A stretch of 64,000 nt of DNA. It comes from Pseudomonas sp. GOM7 (GTDB lineage Bacteria > Pseudomonadota > Gammaproteobacteria > Pseudomonadales > Pseudomonadaceae). Position 1 is the stretch's first letter, and every line of letters begins with the position of its first letter. The stretch lies in NCBI RefSeq assembly GCF_026723825.1, contig NZ_CP113519.1, positions 3,844,001 to 3,908,000 on the forward strand, written 5' to 3'. This document shows positions 1 to 8,586 of this stretch, one piece after another. The translations under genes and the position numbers were made by a program. The notes below the pieces were generated by a model. It did no database searches, was not told the DNA's origin, and was given only the letters and a program-made list of their open reading frames with translations.

Positions 1-174
1 CCCGGCATCAAGTTCGCCGACATGGAGCTGATCGGCATTCCGCACCGCGTCGTGGTCAGCGATCGTGGCCTGGCCGAGGGTAACCTCGAGTACAAGAGCC
101 GCGCCGAGACCGAGCCGCAAGCCGTCGCCCTGGCCGATATCCTGCCCTTCCTGCAAGCCCGTATCAGCCGCTGA
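1..174 (+). CDS. proS: Prolyl-tRNA synthetase, C-terminal end (partial)
   Basis: Only the last 57 codons are present, reading in frame from base 1 to a TGA at 172-174. The translated end contains the phrases FADMELIGIPHR and GLAEGNLEYKSR, typical of the C-terminal anticodon-binding domain of bacterial ProS, which charges tRNA-Pro with proline in the cytoplasm. The window edge removes the catalytic domain. The next gene begins 23 bp downstream on the same strand and may be co-transcribed. Identification rests on recognition of the conserved C-terminus. Confidence 0.9.
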   Translation, partial: PGIKFADMELIGIPHRVVVSDRGLAEGNLEYKSRAETEPQAVALADILPFLQARISR

Positions 175-197
175 TCACAGCGCACCGCCGAGCCATC

Positions 198-1148
198 ATG
201 CACACGAGCTACAACCTTCGCCTCATCGGCGCCGCCCTGTGCGGCGCCCTCTTCCTCGGCGGCTGCGCCAATCAATTGCCGCAGCGCAGCGAACACGAGG
301 AGCGTATCGAACGCAAACTGCTGGATCACAGCCTGCAGATCGATGTCGGTGAACCCAAGGTGCTGGAGCTGCCGCAACGGCGCGTGCGCGTGCATGAGCA
401 GAAGAGCTTCGAGGTCACTGCCTTCGAGGTTACCCGTCGCTACGACCGCTACACCCCCTACCAGCCCTGGCGCGAGCTCTACGAGGTGCCCATGGGTGCG
501 GTGGCGGTGGTCGCCGGTGTCGGTGCCAACGTGCTCAACGTGGTGCTGCTCGGCAGCCTGCCGGAAACCGCGACCCGTGACTGGATCAGCTACGGCATGG
601 CCGGCCTCAACCCCTTCATGAACGTCGAGTCCAACGGCCGCGCGGAGCAGAACCTGGCCAGCATCAACGAAACCCAGCGTGATCGGCGCATGGAGTACAG
701 CAACCTGCCATGGGCCGAGCGCCCTGTGCAGGTCAAGGCCAACCAGCAACAATTCGAGCTGCTCACCGATCGCAATGGCGTGCTACGCCTGAACCTGCTC
801 GACAGCCCCTTCAGTGAACAGGACATCGGCCGCATCGGCACCCTGCTGCTGAGCGTCGAGGATGAACAGGGTCAGGCCCGGGCGCAGGCCAGCCTGCTGG
901 TCAGCCATACCCTGCGCAGCAAGTTGCGCGAAGCCCATGACCTGATCTTCGACGACCTGGAAGGCGACGACGTGGCCCAGTGGGTGCATCGGGTCAAACG
1001 CCTGTCCGACCTCGGCCTGGAAGAAGAAGCCAGCGAGCTGGAACAGAGCCTGATCGAGCTGACCCGCAATGATCCGGAATTGCAGGAGGCCTTCCTCAAG
1101 GCGCTGCTCAAGGACGCCGGACGCCTGGCGGCCGATCCAGCCAACTGA
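198..1148 (+). CDS. Conserved lipoprotein of unknown function
   Basis: A 316-residue protein starts with a basic n-region, a hydrophobic stretch and a lipobox LGGC with the lipidated cysteine at residue 23, so it is probably exported and lipid-anchored. A second hydrophobic segment lies near residues 98-120 (around VAVVAGVGANVLNVVLLG). The C-terminal third is charged and helical, rich in Glu and Leu. I do not recognise a characterised family. It follows proS closely. The start is chosen because it places the signal peptide correctly; the ribosome-binding site is weak. Confidence 0.75.
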   Translation: MHTSYNLRLIGAALCGALFLGGCANQLPQRSEHEERIERKLLDHSLQIDVGEPKVLELPQRRVRVHEQKSFEVTAFEVTRRYDRYTPYQPWRELYEVPMGAVAVVAGVGANVLNVVLLGSLPETATRDWISYGMAGLNPFMNVESNGRAEQNLASINETQRDRRMEYSNLPWAERPVQVKANQQQFELLTDRNGVLRLNLLDSPFSEQDIGRIGTLLLSVEDEQGQARAQASLLVSHTLRSKLREAHDLIFDDLEGDDVAQWVHRVKRLSDLGLEEEASELEQSLIELTRNDPELQEAFLKALLKDAGRLAADPAN

Positions 1149-1208
1149 TTGCCGGCGGCAGATCCTGTCGCCTTTCCGTTCCGGGGCAATGCCACGCTGC
1201 CAGCCCCT

Positions 1209-2030
1209 TCAGACCATTTCCAGCGGTCGCTTGCCCTGCGGCGGTGCGAAGGCCTCATCCAACAAAACCAGGTCATCCGCCTGCAGGCTAATGGCAGCCG
1301 CCGCGGCGTTATCGCGCAGATGCGAACTGTCGACCGCCTTGGGAATGGCAATCACGCCGTCCTGCCTGAGTGTCCAGGCCAACGCTACCTGAGCCGGCGT
1401 CCCCCCATGCCGCTCGGCGACCTGGCGCAGCCTGGGCTCATGCAGCAAGGCACCCGCCTGACTCAGCGGACAGTAGGCCATCAGCGGCATGCCAACGCGC
1501 TGCTGCCAAGGCAACAGATCATGTTCGATGCCACGTGCTTCCAGGTTGTACAGCACCTGATTGGTTCGGCACGCCGGCTGATCCAGTTCGAGCAGGTCGT
1601 CCAGATCGAAGTTGGAAACGCCCCAGGCCGCGATCTTGCCATGCTCACGCAGCCGCTCGAAGCCTTCGACGGTCTCCGCCAGCGGATGGCGACCGCGCCA
1701 GTGCAGCAGGTAGAGATCGATACGCTCGCAACCCAGGCGCTTCAGGCTGCGCTCACAGGCCGCCTGGACACCGTCCAGACTGGCGTTGTGCGGATAGACC
1801 TTGCTGACCAGAAACACCTCGTCACGGCGCCCGGCAATGGCCTCGCCCACCACTTGCTCCGCGCCACCCTCGCCGTACATCTCGGCGGTGTCGATCAGGC
1901 TCAGCCCCAGATCCAGCCCTTCACGCAGTGCGGCGACCTCACGCGCGCGCTGGCGCTCATCCTCACCCATGCGCCAGGTGCCCTGGCCGATCACCGGCAC
2001 CTGCACGCCTGCCAATTCAATTCTGCGCAT
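1209..2030 (-). CDS. Aldo/keto reductase
   Basis: 273 residues of a TIM-barrel NAD(P)H-dependent oxidoreductase. The family signature is clear: GQGTWRMG at the first strand, DTAEMYG with the catalytic Asp and Tyr, VSKVYP with the active-site Lys, and LLHWRG with the active-site His. The ATG at 2030 follows a GGGAGA ribosome-binding site; an upstream in-frame extension has no family similarity. It overlaps the end of the VOC gene by 14 bp and is the last gene of a three-gene minus-strand run. The substrate is unknown; members of this subgroup reduce small aldehydes and ketones. Confidence 0.9.
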   Translation of the reverse strand: MRRIELAGVQVPVIGQGTWRMGEDERQRAREVAALREGLDLGLSLIDTAEMYGEGGAEQVVGEAIAGRRDEVFLVSKVYPHNASLDGVQAACERSLKRLGCERIDLYLLHWRGRHPLAETVEGFERLREHGKIAAWGVSNFDLDDLLELDQPACRTNQVLYNLEARGIEHDLLPWQQRVGMPLMAYCPLSQAGALLHEPRLRQVAERHGGTPAQVALAWTLRQDGVIAIPKAVDSSHLRDNAAAAAISLQADDLVLLDEAFAPPQGKRPLEMV

Positions 2031-2451
2031 CGCTTTCTCCCACAGGGCTTCTGACCAGGTCATACCCCTCACCACGCCATTGCAGCAGACACAGTCCGTG
2101 GCCAAAGGGATCGCTCAATGTGACCAGACGTCCCCAGTCATGTTCACTGATCTCACCTTCCTGTTGCGCGCCAGCGGCGAGCACCCGCGCCAGCGCAGTG
2201 TCCAGATCATCGACGAGCAGATCCAGATGCAACGGCATCCAGTGCCGCTGATAGTCGCGCCGCACGTCGGCCTGCGAACACGCTGGAGTGGCTGCGGCCT
2301 TGTGCAACAGGTAGAGCGGTACGCCTGCGCCGAGTAGCTCGACGACCGTGCCATCAAACAACACTCGTCCGACGCTCAGCCCGAGGGCCTGCTGATAGAA
2401 AGCCACCGCAGCCGGCAGATCGGGAACGTCGAGATTCAGCAGCAATTGCAT
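2017..2451 (-). CDS. VOC (glyoxalase/bleomycin-resistance) family protein
   Basis: About 144 residues with the paired beta-alpha-beta-beta-beta fold of the vicinal-oxygen-chelate family. It begins MQLLLNLDVPDL, has HLDLLVDDLD at the second module and ends with SDPFGHGLCLLQW, where a metal-binding or substrate-facing residue is usual. The ATG at 2451 gives family length; further upstream the reading frame is Ala-rich and unlike the family. It lies between a methyltransferase (2 bp gap) and an aldo/keto reductase (14 bp overlap), so the three are probably co-transcribed. Function is not predictable: VOC proteins include dioxygenases, isomerases and drug-binding proteins. Confidence 0.85.
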   Translation of the reverse strand: MQLLLNLDVPDLPAAVAFYQQALGLSVGRVLFDGTVVELLGAGVPLYLLHKAAATPACSQADVRRDYQRHWMPLHLDLLVDDLDTALARVLAAGAQQEGEISEHDWGRLVTLSDPFGHGLCLLQWRGEGYDLVRSPVGESDAQN

Positions 2452-2453
2452 GA

Positions 2454-3134
2454 TCAGAGCGGCTTGAGCAGCAGCAGCAGCGATACCGGCTGCACGCTTT
2501 CCGGGTGCAGTGGCTCCTGCAGCCACTCCAGGCGCCAGCCAGTGGCCGCGATCAGGCTCAACCAGGACTGCAACGTGCGGAAGAACCAGGGCATGGGCGC
2601 CTTGAAACCTTCACCGAAACCGGCGAAATCCTCGACCCGCCAGCCGTCCTGATAGGGCTCCCCGTGGCTGGCGCGCCAGGGGTGCAGGGTCTGGATCAAC
2701 AGGCTGCCACCCGGCGCCAACAGCCCGTGCAGGCTCTGCATGAAGGCTTCGAGCGGCTCTTCGAGCAGGGCGAAATTGCACACCAGCACCTCGAAGCGCC
2801 CCAACTGCTCGGCATGGTTCTGCAATTCGGCATAGCCGCACACACGGTACTGGCTGCCGCCCTTGCAGGCGGCGCGCGCCTGTTCGATCAGGGGCGCCGA
2901 AGCATCCACACCCACCGACTCGATGCCATGCTCGAACAGGCCACGGCATAGCCAGCCTTCGCCACAGCCGATGTCCAGCACGCGCCTGGGCTGCAAGGCC
3001 AGCACGGCCTGGAGGATCGCCGCATCGGTCACCAGGCGACGGCTCTCGATGCGCTGCTCACGTACCGCCGCCGCCCAGGCATCGGCATTGGCCTGCCAGC
3101 TCAACTGCAATTGTTCACGGTGATCGCGTTGCAT
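2454..3134 (-). CDS. Class I SAM-dependent methyltransferase
   Basis: 226 residues with a Rossmann methyltransferase core. Motif I is VLDIGCGEGWL at residues 52-62, and an acidic residue ends strand 2 in SVGVDAS. The ATG at 3134 follows AAGGA at a good distance. The N-terminal helix resembles small-molecule or quinone-type methyltransferases, but the acceptor cannot be read from sequence. It is first in the minus-strand run with the VOC protein and aldo/keto reductase. A perfect 18-bp inverted repeat lies just upstream. Confidence 0.85.
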   Translation of the reverse strand: MQRDHREQLQLSWQANADAWAAAVREQRIESRRLVTDAAILQAVLALQPRRVLDIGCGEGWLCRGLFEHGIESVGVDASAPLIEQARAACKGGSQYRVCGYAELQNHAEQLGRFEVLVCNFALLEEPLEAFMQSLHGLLAPGGSLLIQTLHPWRASHGEPYQDGWRVEDFAGFGEGFKAPMPWFFRTLQSWLSLIAATGWRLEWLQEPLHPESVQPVSLLLLLKPL

Positions 3135-3158
3135 GGGGGAGTCCTTGCGCGAGACGTG

Positions 3159-3213
3159 CTAGGGTCTGTTGCCGTTTCGCGCACGGCCGCGACGGAACGG
3201 CAACAGACCCTAG
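3159..3213. repeat. Perfect 18-bp inverted repeat between divergent genes
   Basis: Bases 3159-3176 are the exact reverse complement of 3196-3213, with a 19-base loop. The element lies between the divergent methyltransferase and penicillin-binding protein genes, so it is not a normal terminator position. It may be a dispersed Pseudomonas palindrome or an operator. A partial echo (agggcctattgc) starts at 3221. Confidence 0.6.
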
Positions 3214-3330
3214 GCATTCTAGGGCCTATTGCAGAGGCACGCACGGCTCCCAGCAACTATCGGGTAGACGGGCTAGACTGCAGTTACACGACAAGCATCT
3301 GATAGCTGAGCGTGGCACGAGTGGTGGGTC

Positions 3331-6300
3331 ATGGGCGTATCAAGGCACTCCGCTTTTCAGCGGTACGACCATTCGCAGCAAGGAATGCAGGCGCGCAAAA
3401 GGAGACGGCACAGACGCCGGCTCTGCTATGCGTTGTTGGCGCTGCTGATACTGGGCGCGGCCCTGCTACTGGCCTTCGAGCTACGCAGCGCGCATTTCCA
3501 GTCCCGTGAGCTGAGCCGCTATGCCGCCACCCTGACCTACCAGTTGGCGCCGGGGCCGAGCCCGGCCATCGTTTACCCCAGCGACGGCCCGTTCGACAAA
3601 CGCCAGGGCTACGCCTATCTGCCCCTGCTGCTCGAGCGCCTGCAGCAACGCGATTTCAGCATCACCGAGCAGGTGCGTTTCTCTCCGGCACTGCTGCGCT
3701 ACAGCCAGAGCGGGTTCTTCCCGCCCTATGTGGAGAAGAGCAGCAGCGGCCTGACGCTGACCGACTGCCGTGGCCTGCCCTTCTATGACTTCCACTATCC
3801 CCGACAAGGCTACGCCAGCTTCGCGGACATCCCACCCCTGGTTGTCAGCAGCCTGCTGTTCATCGAGAACCGTCATCTGCTGGATCCCACGCAACCCCTG
3901 GCCAACCCAGCCGTCGACTGGCCACGTTTCGCCATGGCGGCGCTGTCGCAGCTCGGCAAGCTGCTCGACATGCAGGATCAGTCCGCCGGTGGCAGCACCC
4001 TGGCCACGCAACTGGAGAAGTACCGCCATTCCCCGGACGGGCTGACGTTGTCTGGCGGGGAAAAACTGCGCCAGATGATTTCCGCCAGCGTGCGTGCTTA
4101 CCAGCAAGGCCCGCAGACCCTGGCCGCACGCCAGCGCATCGTGCGCGACTACCTCAACAGCGTGCCCTTGTCGGCGGCGCCCGGGCATGGCGAGGTGCAT
4201 GGTCTGGCCGATGGTCTGCACATCTGGTACGGCGCCGACTTCGCCCAGGTCAACGCCCTGCTCGACCCTGCACGCACGCCCCAGGCCAGTGCCGCCGAGC
4301 GGGGCCTGGCGTTGCGTCAGGTGCTGTCGCTGATGATCGCCCAGCGTCGCCCGACCTATTACCTGGCCCAGGGTCGCAAGGATCTGCAAGCCCTGACCGA
4401 CAGCCATATCCGCCTACTGGCCAGTGCCGGGGTGATTGACTCCAAGCTGCGCGACGCCGCACTGGATCAGCCCATGGAGTACCGCGACTGGGCACTGCAG
4501 CCCAACCTGCGCACGGTGGAGAACGACAAGGGCATCAGCGTGGTACGCTCGCGCCTGTCCAGCCTGCTGGGCATGCCGCTGTATGACCTCGACCGCCTCG
4601 ATCTCAGCGCCCACAGCACGCTGCAACATGATCTCCAGCAGGCCGTCAGCCGCTACCTGCAACGCCTGGCCGAACCGGGCTTCGCGGAAGACATCGGGCT
4701 GTTCGGCGAACGCCTGCTGTCACCGCAGAAAACCGCCGCCGTGCGCTACAGCTTCACCCTGTTCGAGCGCACCGCCAATGGCAGCCTGGTGCGGGTGCAG
4801 ACCGACAGCACCGATCAGCCGTTCGACATCAACGAAGGCAGCAAGCTGGAGCTGGGCTCCACCGCCAAGCTGCGGGTATTGACCACCTATCTGGAGATCA
4901 TCGCCGAGCTGCATCGCCGCCATGCCGGAAAATCCGCCGCCGAGCTGGCTGCGCTGGATATCGCCGAACAGGATCCGCTAAGTCGCTGGAGCATCGATTA
5001 CCTGCGCCGGCATCCTGATGCCGACCTGGCCAGCATGCTCGATGCCGCGCTACAACGGCGCTATTCGGCCAACCCACACGAGCGTTTCTTCACCGGCGGC
5101 GGCGTGCATACCTTCGGCAACTTCCGACGCCAGGACAACGACCGCAATCCCACAGTGCGCGAGGCGCTGCGCGAGTCGATCAACCTGCCCTTCGTACGCC
5201 TGATGCGCGACCTGGTGCGCTACAGCACCTACCAGAACAGCGCCGAACTGCTCAAGGACGACGAGGATCCACGCCGCCTGCAATATCTGCAGCGTTTCGC
5301 CGACCGCGAAGGGCGCACCTTCCTCCTGCGCTTCTGGCGCAAGTACCAGGGCCAACCCGAGCAACTGCGTTTGGAAACCTTCCTCAGCGGTCTGCAGCAA
5401 ACCCCAGTACGCCTGGCCGCCGTGCATCGCTACCTGCACCCCGACGCCGAGCGCGACAGCTTCGCCGCCTTCCTGCGCGCACAGCTACCGCAACAGGCGC
5501 TGAGCGACGCACGCATCGAGCAGCTCTACACGCGTTATGCCCCCGGTGCCTACAGCCTGCCGGATCAGGGCTACATCGCCCGGGTGCATCCACTGGAACT
5601 GTGGCTGTTGGGCTTTCTCGCCAGCCACCCGCAGGCCAGCTTCGAGGATGCCGTCGCCGCCAGCTTCGGCGAGCGTCAGGAGGTCTACGGCTGGCTCCTG
5701 CGCAGCCGGCATAAGAGCGCCCGCGACAGCCGCATTCGCATCATGCTGGAGGTGGAGGCCTTCTCCGACATCCACCGGCGCTGGCGCAACCTGGGCTACC
5801 CCTTCGGCCATCTGGTGCCCTCGCTGGCCACCGCCCTGGGCAGCTCGGGTGATCGCCCAGCGGCCCTGGCCGAGCTCATGGGCATCATCCAGAACGACGG
5901 CATCCGCCAGCCGGTGCTACGCATCGAAAGCCTGCACTTCGCCGTTGGCACGCCCTACGAAACCCGCCTGCACAACGAAGGACGCAAGGCGCGCCGGGTC
6001 ATGCCTTCGGAGGTCGCTGCGGCGCTGCGCGAAGCCCTTTCGCAGGTGGTCGAAGGCGGCACTGCCAGGCGCCTGCAGGGCAGTTTCCAATTGGCGAACG
6101 GACAACTGCTGACCCTGGGTGGCAAGACCGGCACCGGCGACAACCGCATCGAAAGCGTGGGTTCTGGGGGCCGCGTGCTCAGTTCACGGGCGCTCAACCG
6201 CACGGCCACCTTCGTCTTCTACCTCGGTCCGCGGCATTACGGCACCCTCACCGCCTTCGTGCCTGGGCGCGACGCCGAGGGGTTCTCCTTCACCTCGGCA

Positions 6301-6414
6301 CTGCCGGTGCAAGTGCTCAAGGGTATGGCGCCGATCCTGGCCCCCTACCTCGAAGCCGCCAGCGCCACGCTGTGCACAACGCCTACCAGCACCACCCGGA
6401 TCAGTTGGCAGTAA
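3331..6414 (+). CDS. Class A penicillin-binding protein (GT51 transglycosylase + transpeptidase)
   Basis: A 1027-residue inner-membrane protein for periplasmic peptidoglycan synthesis. An Arg/Lys-rich cytoplasmic tail is followed by one membrane helix (about residues 31-50). The GT51 domain shows the catalytic Glu179 in FIENRH and the motif GGSTLATQ at 220-227. The transpeptidase domain keeps all three penicillin-binding motifs: S510-T-A-K, S616-I-N and K932-T-G-T. It is longer than PBP1a or PBP1b, with much of the excess between the SIN and KTG motifs (about 315 residues). It is probably an accessory polymerase rather than PBP1a/1b. The ATG at 3331 has a GGTGGG site; an ATG at 3385 is possible but too close to its purine tract. 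Confidence 0.85.
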   Translation: MGVSRHSAFQRYDHSQQGMQARKRRRHRRRLCYALLALLILGAALLLAFELRSAHFQSRELSRYAATLTYQLAPGPSPAIVYPSDGPFDKRQGYAYLPLLLERLQQRDFSITEQVRFSPALLRYSQSGFFPPYVEKSSSGLTLTDCRGLPFYDFHYPRQGYASFADIPPLVVSSLLFIENRHLLDPTQPLANPAVDWPRFAMAALSQLGKLLDMQDQSAGGSTLATQLEKYRHSPDGLTLSGGEKLRQMISASVRAYQQGPQTLAARQRIVRDYLNSVPLSAAPGHGEVHGLADGLHIWYGADFAQVNALLDPARTPQASAAERGLALRQVLSLMIAQRRPTYYLAQGRKDLQALTDSHIRLLASAGVIDSKLRDAALDQPMEYRDWALQPNLRTVENDKGISVVRSRLSSLLGMPLYDLDRLDLSAHSTLQHDLQQAVSRYLQRLAEPGFAEDIGLFGERLLSPQKTAAVRYSFTLFERTANGSLVRVQTDSTDQPFDINEGSKLELGSTAKLRVLTTYLEIIAELHRRHAGKSAAELAALDIAEQDPLSRWSIDYLRRHPDADLASMLDAALQRRYSANPHERFFTGGGVHTFGNFRRQDNDRNPTVREALRESINLPFVRLMRDLVRYSTYQNSAELLKDDEDPRRLQYLQRFADREGRTFLLRFWRKYQGQPEQLRLETFLSGLQQTPVRLAAVHRYLHPDAERDSFAAFLRAQLPQQALSDARIEQLYTRYAPGAYSLPDQGYIARVHPLELWLLGFLASHPQASFEDAVAASFGERQEVYGWLLRSRHKSARDSRIRIMLEVEAFSDIHRRWRNLGYPFGHLVPSLATALGSSGDRPAALAELMGIIQNDGIRQPVLRIESLHFAVGTPYETRLHNEGRKARRVMPSEVAAALREALSQVVEGGTARRLQGSFQLANGQLLTLGGKTGTGDNRIESVGSGGRVLSSRALNRTATFVFYLGPRHYGTLTAFVPGRDAEGFSFTSALPVQVLKGMAPILAPYLEAASATLCTTPTSTTRISWQ

Positions 6415-6448
6415 ACCGACGCCAACGCATCACGCTGCTGGCAGGCAC

Positions 6449-6667
6449 TCAATCGCCTACACGGAAGGTCTGCAGGTACAACGCCTCGACCTTGGCCCGT
6501 GCCCAGGGCGTCTTGCGCAGGAAGGTCAGGCTCGACTTGATGCTCGGCTCATGCTTGAAACAGCGCACGTCCACCTCGCGCGCCAGCCCCTCCCAGCCGA
6601 GACGCTCGACCAGTGCGGTGAGAATTGTCTGCAGGCTGAGGCCGTGCAAGGGATCGTTGCTGTGCAT
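6449..6667 (-). CDS. VF530 / DUF2132 family DNA-binding protein
   Basis: 72 residues matching the small VF530 family: DPLHGLSLQTIL near the start, LGWEGLA, then CFKHEPSIKSSLTFLRKTPWAR in the middle. The family is a compact helical domain proposed to bind DNA, and many Vibrio and Pseudomonas species carry one copy. The length equals the usual family length. It stands alone, downstream of the putP terminator. Biological role is not established. Confidence 0.85.
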   Translation of the reverse strand: MHSNDPLHGLSLQTILTALVERLGWEGLAREVDVRCFKHEPSIKSSLTFLRKTPWARAKVEALYLQTFRVGD

Positions 6668-6699
6668 GAGGCAGTTCCGTGTTCAGATCGCATGAAATG

Positions 6700-6734
6700 A
6701 AAAAAGGCGATGACTGCCGTGCAATCATCGCCTT
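6700..6734 (-). terminator. Rho-independent terminator of putP
   Basis: Stem ggcgatga (6706-6713) pairs with tcatcgcc (6725-6732) and extends by two A-T pairs. On the minus strand it is followed by a run of Ts (6700-6705 complement). It starts 17 bp after the putP stop, so it ends that transcript before the VF530 gene. Confidence 0.85.
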
Positions 6735-6751
6735 CTGTACAGCCTGCCGGA

Positions 6752-8236
6752 TTATACCGACTTGTATTCCTGCTCGGCCTTGTCGAAGCGGCTGATCATC
6801 GAGGCGCTCGGCGCCTGACCGATACGGCTGAAGACGACGATGGCCAGGGTGGCGAGGATGAAGCCCGGAATGATCTCGTACAGACCCAGGCCGATCCAGT
6901 TCTTCCACACGATCACGGTAGCCGCACCGACCAGCATACCGGCCAGTGCGCCGTTGCGGGTCATGCCCTTCCACACCAGAGAGAGGATCACCACCGGGCC
7001 GAAGGCAGCACCGAAACCAGCCCAGGCGTAGGACACCAGGCCCAGTACGCGGTTATCCGGATTGGCGGCCAGAGCGATGGCCACCAGAGCCACCAGCAGC
7101 ACCATGGCGCGGCCGACCCAGACCAGCTCGGTCTGCGAAGCGCCCTTGCGCAGGAAGGCCTTGTAGAAATCTTCGGTCAGGGCACTGGAGCACACCAGCA
7201 GTTGGCAACTCAGGGTGCTCATCACCGCGGCGAGGATGGCAGACAGCAGGATGCCGGCGATCCAGGGGTTGAACAGCAGCTTGGCCAGCTCGATGAACAC
7301 GCGTTCCGGGTTCTCGCCGACCGGGCCGGCTACGTCCGGGTGTGCCGAGAAGTAGGCGATACCGAAGAAGCCAACGGCAACGGCACCAGCCAGGGTCAGG
7401 ATCATCCAGGTCATGGAGATGCGGCGAGCAGCCGGGATCGAGCGCACCGAATCGACCGCCATGAATCGCGCCAGGATATGCGGCTGGCCGAAGTAGCCCA
7501 GGCCCCAGGCCATCAGCGAGATCACGCCGACGAAGGTGGCGCCCTTGAGCATGTCGAAGTGGCTGGCGTCGACCGCCTCGATGGCCACCATGGCCGGGTC
7601 GAAACCACCAGTGGCGATCATCACCACCACGGGAGTGAGGATCAGCGCGAAGATCATCAGGGTGGCCTGCACGGTGTCGGTCCAGCTCACCGCCAGGAAA
7701 CCACCGATGAAGGTGTAGGCGATGGTGGCGGCAGCGCCGGCCCACAGTGCGGTTTCGTAGGACATGCCGAAGGTGCTCTCGAACAGACGGGCGCCGGCCA
7801 CCACGCCGGAGGCGCAGTAGATGGTGAAGAACACCAGGATCACCAGCGCCGAGAAGATACGCAGGATGCGGCTGTTGTCCTCGAAACGATTGGTGAAGTA
7901 GTCCGGCAGGGTCAGCGCGTTACCATTGTGCTCGGTCTGCACACGCAGACGGCCGGCCACGAACAGCCAGTTCAGGTAGGCGCCGATGACCAGGCCAATG
8001 GCAATCCAGCTTTCCGAGATACCGGCAACGAAGATGGCGCCCGGCAGGCCCATCAGCAACCAGCCGCTCATATCCGAAGCACCGGCGGACAGCGCGGTGA
8101 CGAAACTGCCGAGGCTGCGGCCACCGAGGATGTAGTCGGAAAGGTTCTTGGTACGCAGATAGGCGATCAGACCGATCAGCACCATGGCGGCGATGTACAC
8201 CACGAAGGTGACCAGCATTGGAGTACTAGCTGTCAT
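6752..8236 (-). CDS. putP: Sodium/proline symporter
   Basis: 494 residues, the usual PutP length, in the SSS (solute:sodium symporter) family with about 13 membrane helices. Recognisable blocks are DYILGGRSLGSFVTALSAGA and MSGWLLMGLPGA near the N-terminus and FGQPHILARFM in the middle. It imports proline with Na+ through the inner membrane for use as carbon and nitrogen source or osmolyte. The ATG at 8236 follows GGGAG and gives the family N-terminus. putA is not adjacent within this window. Two palindromes lie in the 350-bp upstream region. Confidence 0.93.
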   Translation of the reverse strand: MTASTPMLVTFVVYIAAMVLIGLIAYLRTKNLSDYILGGRSLGSFVTALSAGASDMSGWLLMGLPGAIFVAGISESWIAIGLVIGAYLNWLFVAGRLRVQTEHNGNALTLPDYFTNRFEDNSRILRIFSALVILVFFTIYCASGVVAGARLFESTFGMSYETALWAGAAATIAYTFIGGFLAVSWTDTVQATLMIFALILTPVVVMIATGGFDPAMVAIEAVDASHFDMLKGATFVGVISLMAWGLGYFGQPHILARFMAVDSVRSIPAARRISMTWMILTLAGAVAVGFFGIAYFSAHPDVAGPVGENPERVFIELAKLLFNPWIAGILLSAILAAVMSTLSCQLLVCSSALTEDFYKAFLRKGASQTELVWVGRAMVLLVALVAIALAANPDNRVLGLVSYAWAGFGAAFGPVVILSLVWKGMTRNGALAGMLVGAATVIVWKNWIGLGLYEIIPGFILATLAIVVFSRIGQAPSASMISRFDKAEQEYKSV

Positions 8237-8586
8237 TTGGGGGGCTCCCCTCTCGTTTGTTGTTATAGGGCGTGGACTCGGCCACTCCCAGCATTGGCAA
8301 AACGCATTCGCTCGGGGCGAACACCACGCAAGCACCACGCCGTGTTGATACGGATCATGGGAGGTGGTACCCGGTTCATCCTAGGCTATCTACGAAAAGC
8401 ATTAGCCTTCGGCGTTCTTTCGTACAGAGCCTAGCAAGACACCGGCAAAAACGGCCTGATAACAGCCGACGGCGGAATGTAGAGGTTGCACCGCGTCTGC
8501 TTCTTGCAAAAAACTCTGGATTTTTTGCAGGAAACTCCAGCACCGGGCACTTACCGACGTGCGTGCCATCACCGCGAGGCGCGCGA
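8237..8586. promoter_or_regulatory. putP upstream region with two palindromes
   Basis: This 350-bp gap contains no convincing gene. Bases 8381-8397 and 8418-8434 form a 17-bp imperfect inverted repeat (15 of 17 match). Bases 8506-8513 (gcaaaaaa) and 8521-8528 (ttttttgc) form a perfect 8-bp-arm palindrome with a 7-base centre. The second is a reasonable operator shape. The promoter of putP must lie here, but I cannot assign a binding protein. Confidence 0.5.

Noticed and set aside
6710..8434. 574-codon plus-strand frame across putP
   Set aside because: It is exactly antisense to putP, rich in His/Gln/Asp/Gly as shadow frames of GC-rich membrane genes are, and has no ribosome-binding site or family features.
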